Origin: Hyphomicrobiales bacterium | GTDB lineage: Bacteria; Pseudomonadota; Alphaproteobacteria; Parvibaculales; Parvibaculaceae | Assembly: GCA_016124805.1 (NCBI GenBank) | Contig: WGND01000005.1 | Location: 61,238 to 125,237, forward strand | Length of the DNA: 64,000 bases | Direction of reading: 5' to 3' | Shown: piece by piece, positions 18,369 through 28,028 of the stretch | Layout: each line of letters opens with the position of its first letter | How positions within the stretch are numbered: position 1 is the first letter of the stretch | Notes under the pieces: model-generated | The model's database searches: none | Told to the model about the DNA's origin: nothing | What the model saw: the letters and a program-made list of their open reading frames with translations, nothing else | Position numbers and translations under genes: made by a program

Positions 18369-21300
18369 TCAGCTGCAGCCGCTTGTGCCGCCGCAGGTGT
18401 CGCATTTGAGGCAGGTGCCATTGCGCACCATGGTGAAGTTGCCGCATTCGCTGCAGGCCTCACCCTCATAACCCTTCATGCGCGCTTCAGCGACACGGGT
18501 GAAGCTCGTCGTTTCGCGCGTTGTCGTGGTGGCAGTGACAACCATTTCCTCGGCAATTTCCGAGGCATCCAGCATGGCACGGGTGGCAACGAGATCACTT
18601 GCCTCCTCATGGGCATGGACCTGACGGGCCGCCGCCGCCGCGCCCGCGCCGCCACGCACGAGATAGAGATTGCCCATCTGCGTGTTGCGGGTGAAGCCGG
18701 GGCTGACGAAAGAGGTCGCCGGAATGCTTTCAGCCGGACGCTTGCCTTCGTCATTGCCATCGCCCATCACGTCATGGCCGATTTCAGCCGGATCGACATG
18801 GCCAAGATCGGAGCGCCCGAGATAGGACACGGCCAGTTCGCGGAAGACATAATCGAGAATGGAGGTGGCATTCTTGATGCGGTCATTGCCCTGCACCAGA
18901 CCCGCCGGTTCGAAGCGGGTGAAGGTGAAGGCATCAACATATTCTTCCAGCGGCACGCCATATTGTAGGCCGAGCGAAATGGCGATGGCAAAATTATTCA
19001 TCAGCGAGCGGAAGGCCGCGCCTTCCTTGTGCATGTCGATGAAGATTTCGCCGATCTTGCCGTCTTCATATTCGCCGGTGCGCAGATAGACCTTGTGGCC
19101 GCCGACCAGCGCCTTCTGCGTATATCCCTTGCGGCGATCAGGCAGGCGCTCGCGGCTTTGGGCTTTTTCAACAACACGCTCGACAATGCGTTCGGCCACG
19201 ATGCGGGCGCGCTCCTGCGGCGGCTGTGATGTCAACGCCTCGACGGGCGTTTCATCGGCATCATCATCCACATCCTCCAGCAGCTGCGAGTTGAGCGGCT
19301 GGGAGAGTTTCGAACCGTCGCGATAAAGCGCATTGGCTTTGAGACCCAATGTCCATGACAGCATATAGGCGGCCATGCAGTCCTTTACGCTGGCCTTGTT
19401 GGACATGTTGATAGTCTTGGAAATGGCGCCGGAGATGAAGGGCTGTGCCGCTGCCATCATCAGGATATGGCTGGAGACGGAGAGATAGCGCTTGCCCAGA
19501 CGACCGCATGGATTGGCGCAGTCAAAGACAGGCAGGTGTTCTTCCGCAAGACCCGGCGCGCCTTCAAGCGTCATCGCGCCGCAGACATGCAGATTGGCGG
19601 CATCAATTTCGGCCTTTGTGAAGCCGAGCGCATCCAGCATGTCGTAATCGAGACTGTCCATCTCCTCGGCATCAAGACCAAGGATCTCGACGCAGAACTC
19701 CTCACCCAGATTCCACTTGTTGAAAACGAAACGAATGTCGAAAGCGGTTTCAAGCGAGGCTTCGATGGCGGCGATTTTCTCATCGGTGAAACGCAGCTGG
19801 CGCAAACGGTGATGATCGATGCCAGGAGCGTCAGCCAGCGTGCCGTGACCCACGGCATAATTCGCGATGGCCTCGATTTCGCTGTCGCTGTAACCCAGCG
19901 CGCGAAGACCCTGCGGCACGGCCCGGTTGATGATCTTGAAATAGCCGCCGCCGGCAAGCTTCTTGAACTTCACCAGCGCAAAATCGGGTTCGATACCGGT
20001 TGTATCGCAATCCATCACAAGACCGATCGTGCCGGTGGGGGCGACGACGGTGGCCTGCGCGTTGCGATAGCCATGTGCCTGCCCCATGGCAACGGCAATG
20101 TCCCATGCCACGCGGGCATGGTCGATCAGGTCGGATTGCGGGCAGTTGGCCGCATCAAGCGGTACAGGCAGGGTATGCAGCCCTTCATAGCCATCGGTCT
20201 GGCCATGGGCAGCGCGGGCATGATTGCGCATGACGCGCTGCATGGCGGCACTGTTTTCATAATAGCCGTCAAAGGGCCCAAGCTCCTTGGCCATCTGGGC
20301 CGAGGTAGCATAGGAGATGCCCGTCATGATGGCGCTGATCGCGCCGCAGATGGCGCGGCCTTCATCGCTGTCATAGGCAATGCCAGAAGCCATCAGCAGC
20401 CCGCCAATATTGGCAAAACCGAGGCCGAGCGTGCGGTAGCGATAGGAGCGTTCGGCAATCTCGCGGCTCGGGAACTGCGCCATGGAAACGGAAATTTCCA
20501 GCACGATGGTCCAGAGCTTCACGGCATGCTCAAAGGCTTCCACATCGAAGCGGGCAGGGGTGCCAGCTTGCGTGGCTTCGCGGAACTGCATCAGATTGAT
20601 GGAGGCAAGATTGCAGGCCGTGTCGTCGAGGAACATATATTCCGAACACGGATTGCTGGCATTGATGGGGCCGGATGCCGGGCAGGTGTGCCAGTCATTG
20701 ATGGTGGTGTGGAACTGCAGGCCGGGATCGGCCGATTCCCATGCGGCCTGACCGATCTGTTCCCACAAATCACGGGCCCGCACCGTCCGGGCAACCTTGC
20801 CGTCACCGCGATTGATGAGCGACCACTCGCCATCTGCTTCGACAGCGGCGAGAAAATCATCCGTCACCCGCACGCTGTTGTTGGAATTCTGGCCCGAGAC
20901 CGTCAGATAGGCTTCGGAATCCCAATCCGTGTCATAGATGCGGAAATTAATATCAGTGAACCCCTGTCGCGCAAAATCGATGACGCGCTGGATATAGTTT
21001 TCCGGCACATCATTGCGGCGGGCAGCCGTGATTTCGCGCCTGAGCGCGGGGTTGCGCTTGGGATCGAAGCAGTCATCGCCCGGCCCTTCGCAATTGACGC
21101 AGGCGCGCATGACGGCACTGAGATGGCGCTGGTTGATCTTCGAGCCCGTGACGAGGGCGGCGACCTTCTGCTCCTCAACGGATTTCCAGCTGATGAAATC
21201 TTCAATATCGGGATGGTCAATATCGACAACGACCATCTTGGCGGCGCGTCGTGTGGTGCCGCCTGACTTGATGGCACCGGCAGCGCGGTCGCCGATCTTG

Positions 21301-22073
21301 AGGAAACTCATCAGGCCGGAAGATTTGCCGCCGCCCGAAAGGGCTTCATTGGAACCGCGCAGCGACGAGAAATTGGTGCCCGTGCCCGAGCCATATTTGA
21401 AGAGCCGGGCCTCGCGCACCCAGAGATCCATGATGCCGTTCTCATTGACGAGATCATCTGCGACACTCTGGATGAAGCAGGCATGGGGCTGGGGGCGTTC
21501 ATAGGCGCTCGTCGAGCTCTTGGTCTCGCCGCTGGCCGGGTCGACGTAAAAATGTCCCTGCGCAGGGCCGTCAATGCCATAGGCCCAGTGCAGGCCGGTG
21601 TTGAACCATTGCGGGCTGTTGGGCGCGGCAATCTGCGTGGCGAGCATGAAGCGCAATTCGTCATTGAAGGCCTGCGCGTCGGCTTCATTGTCGAAATAGC
21701 CGCCTTTCCAGCCCCAATAGGTCCAGGCACCCGCCAGACGGTCAAAGACTTCGCGCGAGTCGATCTCGCTGCGATAGCGGCTGGAGGGCGCAAGCGCTTC
21801 CAGCGCGTCGAGATCGGCCTCATGGCGCCAGAGAAATGCAGGCACACCGTCTTCGGGCACCGGCTTGAGCACGGCTGGCACACCGGCCTTGCGGAAATAT
21901 TTCTGGGCGAGGATGTCGCAGGCCACCTGGCTCCAGTCAGCCGGGACTTCCATCTGCTCGAGCTTGAACACCACCGTGCCATCCGGATTGCGGATTTCGC
22001 TCGTTGCAGGGCGGAAGGTCAGTCCCTCATAGGCGGATTGGCCTTCAACGGTGAAGCATCTCTGGATACGCAT
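18369..22073 (-). CDS. nrdJ: Vitamin B12-dependent (class II) ribonucleoside-diphosphate reductase
   Basis: A 1234-aa class II ribonucleotide reductase that uses adenosylcobalamin to make deoxyribonucleotides and needs neither oxygen nor a small subunit. Diagnostic segments are [20 protein letters not shown], the substrate region [20 protein letters not shown], and the C-terminal Cys-rich tail (ACSECGNF ... [14 protein letters not shown]), which is a zinc-binding, redox-relay end typical of the long alphaproteobacterial form. The start ATG 22073 ([17 protein letters not shown]) gives the usual N-terminus; in-frame upstream codons extend into the leader. No cobalamin riboswitch was seen upstream, but two notable inverted repeats lie there. 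Confidence 0.96.
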   Translation of the reverse strand: MRIQRCFTVEGQSAYEGLTFRPATSEIRNPDGTVVFKLEQMEVPADWSQVACDILAQKYFRKAGVPAVLKPVPEDGVPAFLWRHEADLDALEALAPSSRYRSEIDSREVFDRLAGAWTYWGWKGGYFDNEADAQAFNDELRFMLATQIAAPNSPQWFNTGLHWAYGIDGPAQGHFYVDPASGETKSSTSAYERPQPHACFIQSVADDLVNENGIMDLWVREARLFKYGSGTGTNFSSLRGSNEALSGGGKSSGLMSFLKIGDRAAGAIKSGGTTRRAAKMVVVDIDHPDIEDFISWKSVEEQKVAALVTGSKINQRHLSAVMRACVNCEGPGDDCFDPKRNPALRREITAARRNDVPENYIQRVIDFARQGFTDINFRIYDTDWDSEAYLTVSGQNSNNSVRVTDDFLAAVEADGEWSLINRGDGKVARTVRARDLWEQIGQAAWESADPGLQFHTTINDWHTCPASGPINASNPCSEYMFLDDTACNLASINLMQFREATQAGTPARFDVEAFEHAVKLWTIVLEISVSMAQFPSREIAERSYRYRTLGLGFANIGGLLMASGIAYDSDEGRAICGAISAIMTGISYATSAQMAKELGPFDGYYENSAAMQRVMRNHARAAHGQTDGYEGLHTLPVPLDAANCPQSDLIDHARVAWDIAVAMGQAHGYRNAQATVVAPTGTIGLVMDCDTTGIEPDFALVKFKKLAGGGYFKIINRAVPQGLRALGYSDSEIEAIANYAVGHGTLADAPGIDHHRLRQLRFTDEKIAAIEASLETAFDIRFVFNKWNLGEEFCVEILGLDAEEMDSLDYDMLDALGFTKAEIDAANLHVCGAMTLEGAPGLAEEHLPVFDCANPCGRLGKRYLSVSSHILMMAAAQPFISGAISKTINMSNKASVKDCMAAYMLSWTLGLKANALYRDGSKLSQPLNSQLLEDVDDDADETPVEALTSQPPQERARIVAERIVERVVEKAQSRERLPDRRKGYTQKALVGGHKVYLRTGEYEDGKIGEIFIDMHKEGAAFRSLMNNFAIAISLGLQYGVPLEEYVDAFTFTRFEPAGLVQGNDRIKNATSILDYVFRELAVSYLGRSDLGHVDPAEIGHDVMGDGNDEGKRPAESIPATSFVSPGFTRNTQMGNLYLVRGGAGAAAAARQVHAHEEASDLVATRAMLDASEIAEEMVVTATTTTRETTSFTRVAEARMKGYEGEACSECGNFTMVRNGTCLKCDTCGGTSGCS

Positions 22074-22179
22074 CTCGGTCCTCGGTTCGTCTCGGGGGGT
22101 CGGCCCGGTCATGGTTCGGCGTGAATGAGAGGACGTTTGGAGGCAATAACCCTGTTGCGCCGATCGCCATACGACATCC

Positions 22180-22194
22180 GTCACATCAAGTGAC
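22180..22194. promoter_or_regulatory. Inverted repeat GTCAC-N5-GTGAC upstream of nrdJ
   Basis: A 15-bp inverted repeat (GTCAC at 22180-22184, GTGAC at 22190-22194, spacer ATCAA) about 107 bp upstream of the nrdJ start. It has the size and symmetry of a dimeric regulator's operator. It does not match the NrdR box consensus that I know, so the binding protein is unknown. Confidence 0.35.
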
Positions 22195-22252
22195 TGAAAT
22201 CATTCGACTTTCGGTCGCCCAGCACGTTTTTGTCGTGAAGTTTGAGCCTGTC

Positions 22253-22300
22253 TGCCCCGTCTCATTCTCTGAAAGTAAATCGTAGTGATGAGGCGGGGCA
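22253..22300. other. Long stem-loop in the nrdJ / response-regulator intergenic region
   Basis: Arms TGCCCCGTCTCAT (22253-22265) and ATGAGGCGGGGCA (22288-22300) pair over 13 positions with a single G-T wobble, and enclose a 22-base loop. No U tract follows on either strand and no gene end is near, so it is not a plain terminator. The 384-bp gap it lies in (22074-22457) separates divergent nrdJ and the response regulator. The stem could be a leader structure of either transcript or a protein-binding site. A partial CtrA-like TTAACC (22401-22406) lies downstream. Confidence 0.4.
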
Positions 22301-22457
22301 ATCGTCAAGGGATTGTGTCGGAGCCTTTGTTCACGGCCATATCTTGTGTGCGTCTTTTCTCGCAGACCGTTAAGAACTGCGAATCGAAGCTAGCGAGTTG
22401 TTAACCGGCTTGCTTTAACTATGAGGCAGGACGCAGGGAATCGACTGGAGTGGGTGT

Positions 22458-23009
22458 TTGTCACGCAAAAGCAAAGCCTTCGGATTGACGATGAAGGAAC
22501 TCGACATATTGATTGTCGAGGACAATGCCAACATGCGCCTGCTGCTGCGCACGCTGCTGAACAGCTTTGAGGTCAATTCGGTGGACCAGGCGCGCGATGG
22601 CGTGGACGGTCTGAAAAAGCTCAAGGCCAACGGCAACACCACGCTTGTGATTTCTGACTGGGAAATGCCCTCCATGAACGGACGGGAGTTTCTCTATAAT
22701 CTCCGCCATATCGAAAATGAGCCGATGTGCTTCACGCCGGTCATTGTGCTGACGGGCCATGCCTCGCGCAGCCTGATCTCGGAGGCCTTTGAAGCCGGTG
22801 CCACGCATCTGCTGGTCAAGCCCGTGACGCCAGCCAGCCTGATGAATCGCATCGAATGGGTGCTGGAAGATGAGCGCCCGTTTGATCTGGCCGGTGATTT
22901 CTATCGCCAGCCCATGATCATTCAGGAAAACAAGGCCATTCCGCCCAGCCGCCGCCCTGCCAGCGCCGCCGCTGTGGCCCAGCCCGGAACGAGCTGGTCG
23001 ATCGAATAG
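22458..23009 (+). CDS. CheY-like response regulator with C-terminal tail
   Basis: A 183-aa single-domain receiver protein. The acidic pocket is ILIVEDNANMR, the phospho-acceptor is Asp67 in LVISDWEMPSMNG, the Thr is in VIVLTGHAS and the Lys in LLVKPVTPASL. About 50 residues follow the receiver, ending in a Pro/Ala-rich tail with no output domain, so it acts by protein contact, as CheY, DivK or Hpt partners do. The start is TTG 22458, supported by a GGAG site eight bases upstream; an alternative is ATG 22491. The kinase at 16416 is the nearest potential partner but is separated by nrdJ. Confidence 0.85.
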   Translation: MSRKSKAFGLTMKELDILIVEDNANMRLLLRTLLNSFEVNSVDQARDGVDGLKKLKANGNTTLVISDWEMPSMNGREFLYNLRHIENEPMCFTPVIVLTGHASRSLISEAFEAGATHLLVKPVTPASLMNRIEWVLEDERPFDLAGDFYRQPMIIQENKAIPPSRRPASAAAVAQPGTSWSIE

Positions 23010-23169
23010 GGCCCGCCGCGGATTTCTTGCCTCATTATGTCTCCTTTGGCCCTAAAGCGGCCCTGCTGATGGCGGCAGGTCTGGACCATGGGGCCCTGCA
23101 ATGTCATATTCAGCCCGCTTAGACGCGCATATCCTTGCGATAATTGATTCATAGACGACAGGTTTTCCA

Positions 23170-23568
23170 ATGACGCTGCTGCAGGAAGTCTTCACCTGGT
23201 GGAATGGCCAGACCATGGGGACTCGGTTCTATACATGGCGCAATGGCCGCTTCATGGGCAGCGATGATCTGGGCAACCGCTATTATGAAGCGCGCAATGG
23301 CCGCAAGATTGGCGGCTATACCCGTCGCTGGGTCATCTATAATGGTCTGGCGGAAGCCTCCATGGTGCCGCCTGACTGGCACGGCTGGCTCCACCACACC
23401 GTGGATGTGCCGCCGACCGAAGAAACCTATTTGCCAAAAGAATGGCAGAAGCCCCATCGCCCCAATATGACCGGGACGAGCCAGGCCTATCGCCCGCAGG
23501 GCAGCCTGCATAATGGCGCCAACCGCCAACCGGCGACAGGCGACTATGAAGCCTGGCGTCCAGAATAA
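23170..23568 (+). CDS. NADH:ubiquinone oxidoreductase NDUFA12-like subunit
   Basis: A 132-aa homologue of the 17.2-kDa accessory subunit NDUFA12 (B17.2) of respiratory complex I, found in alphaproteobacteria and mitochondria. Family features are the N-terminal FTWWNGQTMGTRFYTWRNG, the central DDLGNRYYEAR, RRWVIYNG and PPDWHGWLHHTVDVPP, and the C-terminal YEAWRPE. It is expected to sit on the matrix (cytoplasmic) side near the ND1/Q module and support assembly. The nuo operon is not in the window. The start ATG is the first of the family-like region. Next to mlaD and DUF2155, a common alphaproteobacterial arrangement. Confidence 0.92.
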   Translation: MTLLQEVFTWWNGQTMGTRFYTWRNGRFMGSDDLGNRYYEARNGRKIGGYTRRWVIYNGLAEASMVPPDWHGWLHHTVDVPPTEETYLPKEWQKPHRPNMTGTSQAYRPQGSLHNGANRQPATGDYEAWRPE

Positions 23569-23612
23569 GCCTCACCAATTGATCATCGCGCAGTGATCCT
23601 CCGGAGCGAGCC

Positions 23613-24077
23613 ATGCAGAACAGTCTTGTCGAAACCCTGATCGGTGCCATTGTCGTTGTTGTGGCGGGTGTCTTTCTTTTTTACGGTTACTCCACGGCGG
23701 GCATCCACAATACCGGCGGCTATGTCGTGACGGCTGAGTTCGACCGCGTGGACGGGCTGGCCAATGGCTCGGATGTGCGCATGTCGGGCATCAAGGTCGG
23801 GACTGTTGTCTCCCAGAAGCTGGATCAGGAAACCTACAAGGCGGTCCTCGCCATTGATCTCGACAGCAATGTCAAAATTCCCGACGACTCCAGCGCCAAG
23901 ATCACGAGTGAAAGCCTGCTTGGCGGCAATTATGTCTCCATCGCGCCAGGCGGCAGCGAGACCCCGCTTGAAAATGGCAGCGAGATCATGTTCACGCAGG
24001 GCTCCGTTGATCTGATGAGCCTGATCGGGCAGGCCGTCTTCTCGACCAGCGGTGGCGAAAAGAAGTCGGACAACTGA
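23613..24077 (+). CDS. mlaD: MlaD-like MCE-domain lipid transport protein
   Basis: A 154-aa protein with one N-terminal membrane helix (about residues 6-26, ETLIGAIVVVVAGVFLFYGY) and a periplasmic MCE domain with VTAEFDRVDGLANGSDVRMSGIKVG and SLLGGNYVSIAPGG. It is the substrate-binding subunit of the Mla phospholipid transporter that keeps the outer membrane asymmetric. It carries the compact alphaproteobacterial single-MCE form. A GGAG ribosome-binding site precedes the ATG at 23613. The ABC genes mlaE and mlaF are not adjacent, so they must lie elsewhere. Confidence 0.92.
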   Translation: MQNSLVETLIGAIVVVVAGVFLFYGYSTAGIHNTGGYVVTAEFDRVDGLANGSDVRMSGIKVGTVVSQKLDQETYKAVLAIDLDSNVKIPDDSSAKITSESLLGGNYVSIAPGGSETPLENGSEIMFTQGSVDLMSLIGQAVFSTSGGEKKSDN

Positions 24078-24088
24078 TCGGAAACGCC

Positions 24089-24505
24089 GTGACAGCCATG
24101 ACAATGCGACGCGGCCTGATGACAGCGCTGCTCGGCCTATTTTTCATGGCAGGGCAGGCCCGGGCCGATTCCTATCCGGTCGCCGAATTCAGCGGGCTCG
24201 ACAAAATCTCCACGCGCATTTCGATTTTCGATGTGAAGGTCGGCGAGAGCGGACGCTTTGGCGCGCTCAAGGTTGTCGTGCGCGCCTGCGACATGACCCC
24301 GCCTGAAGAAAAGCCGCAGACATCGGCCTATGTCGAAATTTATCAGGTGAATGAGCAAACCAAGGAAGTGGACCAGCAGCCGATTTTCAGTGGCTGGATG
24401 TTTGCCGAAAGCCCCGGTCTCAACGGGCTTGAGCATCCGGTCTATGATATCTGGCTCAACACCTGCAAAACCGGTTCCGGCCCGACCTCTGGCGACAAGC
24501 GGTAA
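24089..24505 (+). CDS. DUF2155 domain-containing exported protein
   Basis: A 138-aa protein with a signal peptide (hydrophobic [13 protein letters not shown], cleavage near residue 26) followed by a DUF2155 domain: [30 protein letters not shown], then the [10 protein letters not shown] motif. Two conserved cysteines may form a disulfide. The family is nearly restricted to alphaproteobacteria and is of unknown function. GTG 24089 is chosen because GGAAA lies five bases upstream; ATG 24098 and 24104 are alternatives. Its 3' end overlaps the aat gene on the opposite strand by 64 bp. Confidence 0.8.
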   Translation: MTAMTMRRGLMTALLGLFFMAGQARADSYPVAEFSGLDKISTRISIFDVKVGESGRFGALKVVVRACDMTPPEEKPQTSAYVEIYQVNEQTKEVDQQPIFSGWMFAESPGLNGLEHPVYDIWLNTCKTGSGPTSGDKR

Positions 24506-25092
24506 AAATCGGCCTCCATGGCGGTGGCGCGATGCAGATGGAACTGATAGCTGGCGCGGGGAATTTCAATCGTCCCGAACTGACTGAGATGTCCGGTCAC
24601 GAATTGCGTGTCGAGCAGGGCATAGCCCCCGACAATCAATCGCGCGACGAGATAGGCAAGGGAGATCTTGCTGGCATCTGTTGCCCGGCTGAACATGCTT
24701 TCACCAAAAAACGCGCCGCCAATGGAAACCCCATAAAGCCCGCCGACCAGCCTGCCGTCGGCCCAGGCTTCGACACTGTGGGCATGGCCGCGCTCAAAGA
24801 GCTCCGTATAGAGATTGATGATGCGGTCATTGATCCATGTGCCTTCGCGCTCCGGCGTTTCCTTGGCACATTCCGCCATCACCTGGGTAAAGGCCCGGTC
24901 GATATGCATCTCATAGGGTTGCTGGCGAATGGTGCGTTTCAGGCGGCGCGGCAGATGAAATTCATCAAGGGGCAGGATGCCGCGATCTTCCGGATCGACC
25001 CAGTATAGCTCGTCGTCGTCGCGTGATTCAGCCATGGGGAAAACCCCATAGGCATAGGCACGTAACAGAACATCTGCGGTAATGTCGCTCAT
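24442..25092 (-). CDS. aat: Leucyl/phenylalanyl-tRNA-protein transferase
   Basis: A 216-aa L/F-transferase that adds Leu or Phe to N-terminal Arg or Lys of proteins, making them ClpS/ClpAP substrates (N-degron pathway). Features are [33 protein letters not shown] at the N-terminus (read in parts), HSVEAW (about residue 105), [19 protein letters not shown], and [15 protein letters not shown]. The C-terminal 20 residues overlap the last codons of DUF2155 on the other strand. It lies downstream of accC with a 53-bp gap, on the same strand, and may be cotranscribed. Confidence 0.92.
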   Translation of the reverse strand: MSDITADVLLRAYAYGVFPMAESRDDDELYWVDPEDRGILPLDEFHLPRRLKRTIRQQPYEMHIDRAFTQVMAECAKETPEREGTWINDRIINLYTELFERGHAHSVEAWADGRLVGGLYGVSIGGAFFGESMFSRATDASKISLAYLVARLIVGGYALLDTQFVTGHLSQFGTIEIPRASYQFHLHRATAMEADFYRLSPEVGPEPVLQVLSQIS

Positions 25093-25145
25093 GTCACGAG
25101 AGCCCCGACAACAGTAGCGCGCAGCACATGATCTCCAGACGCAGC

Positions 25146-26489
25146 CTAGCTGTGTTCTTTGAGGAAATTTTCCAGCCAGTGAATGTGATAGTCGCCATTG
25201 ATGAAATCTGGCTCATTCACGAGGTCGTTGAATAGCGGGATCGTTGTCTTGACGCCATCAACAACAAACTCATGCAGCGAGCGGCGCAGACGCATCAGAC
25301 ATTCATTGCGCGAGCGGCCATGGACCACAAGCTTGCCGATCAGGCTGTCATAATAGGGCGGGATTTTGTAGCCCTGATAGGCTGCGGAATCGACGCGCAC
25401 GCCCAGACCGCCCGGCGTGTGAAAATCCTTGATGGTGCCGGGTGAGGGCGTGAAGGTCTTGGGGTCTTCGGCATTGATGCGGCATTCAATGGCATGGCCT
25501 ACGAAAGACACATCTTTCTGGCTGAAGCTCATCTCAAGGCCCGCAGCGATGCGAATCTGCTCGCGCACAATGTCGATGCCGGTGACGGCTTCGGTGATCG
25601 GATGCTCGACCTGCAGGCGCGTATTCATTTCGATGAAGAAGAACTCGCCATTCTCGAACAGGAACTCGACCGTGCCGACGCCGAGATAGCCGAGTTTGCG
25701 CATGGCATTGGCGACGATGCCGCCAATCTTGTCGCGCTGTTCGGCATTGAGGGCGGGCGAGGGGCATTCCTCCAGTACCTTCTGGTGGCGGCGCTGCAGC
25801 GAGCAGTCGCGCTCGCCCAGATGGGCCACATTGCCATGCGCATCACAGATGACCTGCACTTCGATATGGCGGGGCTGGCCGAGATATTTTTCCATGTAGA
25901 GGGAATCATCGCCAAAGGCAGCCTTGGCTTCGGCACGTGCCGTGGAAAGGGCCGAGGACATTTCCTCACGTGAATTGGCGACTTTCATGCCGCGACCGCC
26001 GCCGCCGGCTGCTGCCTTGACGAGAACGGGATAGCCGGTTTCCTCGGCAACCTTGTAAGCCTGCTCATCGGTCGTGATGGCGCCATCCGACCCCGGCACC
26101 ACGGGAATGCCAAGCGACTTGGCCGTGATCTTGGCCTGGATTTTGTCGCCCATCAGGCGGATATGTTCCGAGGTCGGGCCGATGAAGGTGATGCCATGGG
26201 CTTCGAGAATTTCAGCAAAGCGCGCATTTTCAGACAGGAAGCCATAGCCGGGATGAACGGCATCCGCGCCGGTGATTTCGCAGGCTGAAATGATCGCCGG
26301 AATATTCAGGTAGCTTTCATTGGCGGGCGCAGGGCCGATACAGACACTCTCATTGGCCAAACGCACATGCATGGCATTGGCGTCTGCGGTGGAGTGAACC
26401 GCAACGGTGCTGATGCCCATCTCGCGGCATGCCCGATGGATACGCAGCGCGATCTCGCCACGATTTGCAATAAGGACCTTTTCAAACAT
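25146..26489 (-). CDS. accC: Acetyl-CoA carboxylase biotin carboxylase subunit
   Basis: A 447-aa biotin carboxylase that carboxylates biotin on AccB with ATP and bicarbonate, the first step of malonyl-CoA synthesis. It carries the N-terminal [21 protein letters not shown], the ATP-grasp glycine loop [28 protein letters not shown], and [16 protein letters not shown]. The start ATG 26489 matches the family; the longer in-frame extension upstream to 26570 is Ser-rich and lies in the accB coding end. It is the last gene of aroQ-accB-accC, with 25 bases after accB. Confidence 0.97.
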   Translation of the reverse strand: MFEKVLIANRGEIALRIHRACREMGISTVAVHSTADANAMHVRLANESVCIGPAPANESYLNIPAIISACEITGADAVHPGYGFLSENARFAEILEAHGITFIGPTSEHIRLMGDKIQAKITAKSLGIPVVPGSDGAITTDEQAYKVAEETGYPVLVKAAAGGGGRGMKVANSREEMSSALSTARAEAKAAFGDDSLYMEKYLGQPRHIEVQVICDAHGNVAHLGERDCSLQRRHQKVLEECPSPALNAEQRDKIGGIVANAMRKLGYLGVGTVEFLFENGEFFFIEMNTRLQVEHPITEAVTGIDIVREQIRIAAGLEMSFSQKDVSFVGHAIECRINAEDPKTFTPSPGTIKDFHTPGGLGVRVDSAAYQGYKIPPYYDSLIGKLVVHGRSRNECLMRLRRSLHEFVVDGVKTTIPLFNDLVNEPDFINGDYHIHWLENFLKEHS

Positions 26490-26514
26490 CGGCTTTTGCC
26501 TGACCCGCTTCTTA

Positions 26515-27042
26515 TTATTCGATGATGACGAGAGGTTCGCCGAATTCGATCGGCTGACCATCTTCGACAAGGATCTTGGTGATCTTTCCCGAACGCGGTG
26601 CGGGGATGTGGTTCATGGTCTTCATGGCTTCGATGATGACAATGGTCTGCCCCTCTTTCACCGTGGAGCCGACCTGCACAAAGGCCGCAGCGCCGGGTTC
26701 CGGCGAGAGATAGGCTGTACCCACCATTGGCGATGTCACGGTGCCTGGATGGGGCCCTGCGGGTGCTTCCGACGCAGGCGCGGCAGCCGGTGCGGCGGGT
26801 GCCGGAGCCGGCGCCTGACTCACAGGCACATTGACAGCCTGCAACTGGCGTGACACGCGCAGTTTGAGCGTACCCGTTTCAATTTCGATTTCGCTGAGGT
26901 CGGTCTCCTTCAGGAGAGCGGCCAACTGCCGGATCAGTTCCTGATCGACGTCTGCTTTGCTCATCTGGCTATTCGTACTTCCTGCGCTTTTGGTGGGACG
27001 GTCGCCCTTGGGGGCGTTCTTACTCTTGGGTGGTGTGGCCAA
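26515..27042 (-). CDS. accB: Biotin carboxyl carrier protein of acetyl-CoA carboxylase
   Basis: A BCCP with a C-terminal biotinyl domain; the biotinylated Lys is in EAMKTMNHIPAP. A Pro/Ala-rich linker (QAPAPAPAAPAAAPASEAPAG) joins it to the N-terminal ELIRQLAALLKETDLSEIEIE helix that binds AccC. It carries CO2 between biotin carboxylase and carboxyltransferase. I give TTG 27042 (175 aa) because it follows aroQ by 12 bases, but ATG 26964 (149 aa) begins at the more typical family N-terminus, MSKADVDQEL; the extra 26 residues are Lys/Pro-rich and could be leader. Cotranscribed with accC. Confidence 0.93.
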   Translation of the reverse strand: MATPPKSKNAPKGDRPTKSAGSTNSQMSKADVDQELIRQLAALLKETDLSEIEIETGTLKLRVSRQLQAVNVPVSQAPAPAPAAPAAAPASEAPAGPHPGTVTSPMVGTAYLSPEPGAAAFVQVGSTVKEGQTIVIIEAMKTMNHIPAPRSGKITKILVEDGQPIEFGEPLVIIE

Positions 27043-27054
27043 TCTGCGTGTGTC

Positions 27055-27543
27055 CTATGAGGAAAGGTTGGCGAGGACGGCATCAAGCGCGAGGGTGTAG
27101 CCCTGCACACCGAGGCCGCAGATCAGGCCGGTCGCTACCGACGAAATCGTTGAATGATGTCGAAAGCTCTCGCGCTTGTAGATGTTCGAAATATGCACTT
27201 CGATAATGGGCATATCGAGCATGGACAGCGCGTCGTGAATGGCAATGGATGTGTGCGAGTAGGCCCCGGCATTGATGATGACGCCGCAGGCTTGGTCGCG
27301 GGCTTCCTGCGCCCATGTCACGAGGTCGCCCTCATGATTGGACTGACGGCAATCCACCTTCAAACCGATACGGGCGGCATGGGTTGCCACCAGCGCCTCG
27401 ATATCGGCCAGAGAGGTTGAGCCGTAAATTTCGGGCTCGCGCAGCCCGAGCATGTTCAGATTGGGCCCGTTCAGCACAAAAACCGGCCGCGCGGCGCGGC
27501 GGGGGGCCGGCTTTCGGACGGTTTTCTTTGCTGCCTGTGCCAT
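27055..27543 (-). CDS. aroQ: Type II 3-dehydroquinate dehydratase
   Basis: A 162-aa type II DHQase of the shikimate pathway. Motifs: [19 protein letters not shown] with the catalytic Tyr, [36 protein letters not shown], and [16 protein letters not shown]. The first ~17 residues are a basic tail ([15 protein letters not shown]) beyond the usual start, but the ATG at 27543 is the only good start seen. It heads the aroQ-accB-accC operon, a common alphaproteobacterial order. The intergenic region upstream (27544-27814) also serves thiS on the other strand and holds a small AGAGGC/GCCTCT hairpin (27627-27644) of unknown role. Confidence 0.94.
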   Translation of the reverse strand: MAQAAKKTVRKPAPRRAARPVFVLNGPNLNMLGLREPEIYGSTSLADIEALVATHAARIGLKVDCRQSNHEGDLVTWAQEARDQACGVIINAGAYSHTSIAIHDALSMLDMPIIEVHISNIYKRESFRHHSTISSVATGLICGLGVQGYTLALDAVLANLSS

Positions 27544-27777
27544 GTCAGTTCCAGATCAGAATTGGGAGGCCCGAACGGTCATTCCAAGCCCTAAGTCTAT
27601 GGAGTAGAAGGTCTAAACCAAGCCAAAGAGGCAGACTAGCCTCTAGGGCGTTAAAAGGGCGAAAATGTGTCATTGGAATTTGGCTCTGTCCCCCGAATCG
27701 CCACTGATTGGTTATACGCAACTCCCATGCCCTCGGAAAGTCTTGCCAAGACATTGTGGGCAGGATAGCTGGCTATG

Positions 27778-27806
27778 TTGAATTGCCCCTCCCTCTCACC
27801 CATTAT
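27778..27806 (+). promoter_or_regulatory. Candidate sigma-70 promoter of thiS
   Basis: A -35-like TTGAAT (27778-27783) and a -10-like CATTAT (27801-27806) are separated by 17 bases, each matching four of six consensus positions. The expected transcript start (about 27812-27815) coincides with the thiS ATG at 27815, so the mRNA may be leaderless. No ribosome-binding site is visible before that ATG. No TPP riboswitch (CTGAGA core) was seen. Confidence 0.5.
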
Positions 27807-27814
27807 CCCGGTAC

Positions 27815-28018
27815 ATGACCCGTCTCATCATCAATGGCGAAACCCACGAATTTGACGGCCCCCTGACGGTTCTGGGGCTGATTGAAAAACTGGGCTTTAC
27901 CCCGACGAAAATCGCCATTGAACGCAATCTCGAGATCGTGCCGCGTTCAGCCTATGCCGACACCATGCTGAATGAGGGTGACAGGTTGGAAATCGTTAAT
28001 TTTGTCGGCGGTGGCTAG
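27815..28018 (+). CDS. thiS: Sulfur carrier protein ThiS
   Basis: A 67-aa ubiquitin-like sulfur carrier for thiazole synthesis. It starts [24 protein letters not shown] and ends in the essential Gly-Gly (NFVGGG), whose C-terminus is adenylated and thiocarboxylated. It works with ThiG, the next gene 10 bases downstream. The C-terminus ends in three glycines rather than two, a common variant. No ribosome-binding site precedes the ATG. Confidence 0.95.
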   Translation: MTRLIINGETHEFDGPLTVLGLIEKLGFTPTKIAIERNLEIVPRSAYADTMLNEGDRLEIVNFVGGG

Positions 28019-28028
28019 GAGTCCTGAC

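Noticed and set aside
19467..21266. A 599-codon open frame on the plus strand inside nrdJ
   Set aside because: It is antisense to the well-supported nrdJ, has no family features and Ala/Gly/Arg-rich, shadow-like composition; long antisense frames are expected in GC-rich DNA.
22074..22457. Cobalamin riboswitch before nrdJ
   Set aside because: No B12-box (GCCACTG) or its typical context was seen on either strand.
27544..27814. TPP riboswitch before thiS
   Set aside because: No CTGAGA core or paired stems of the thi-box were found.
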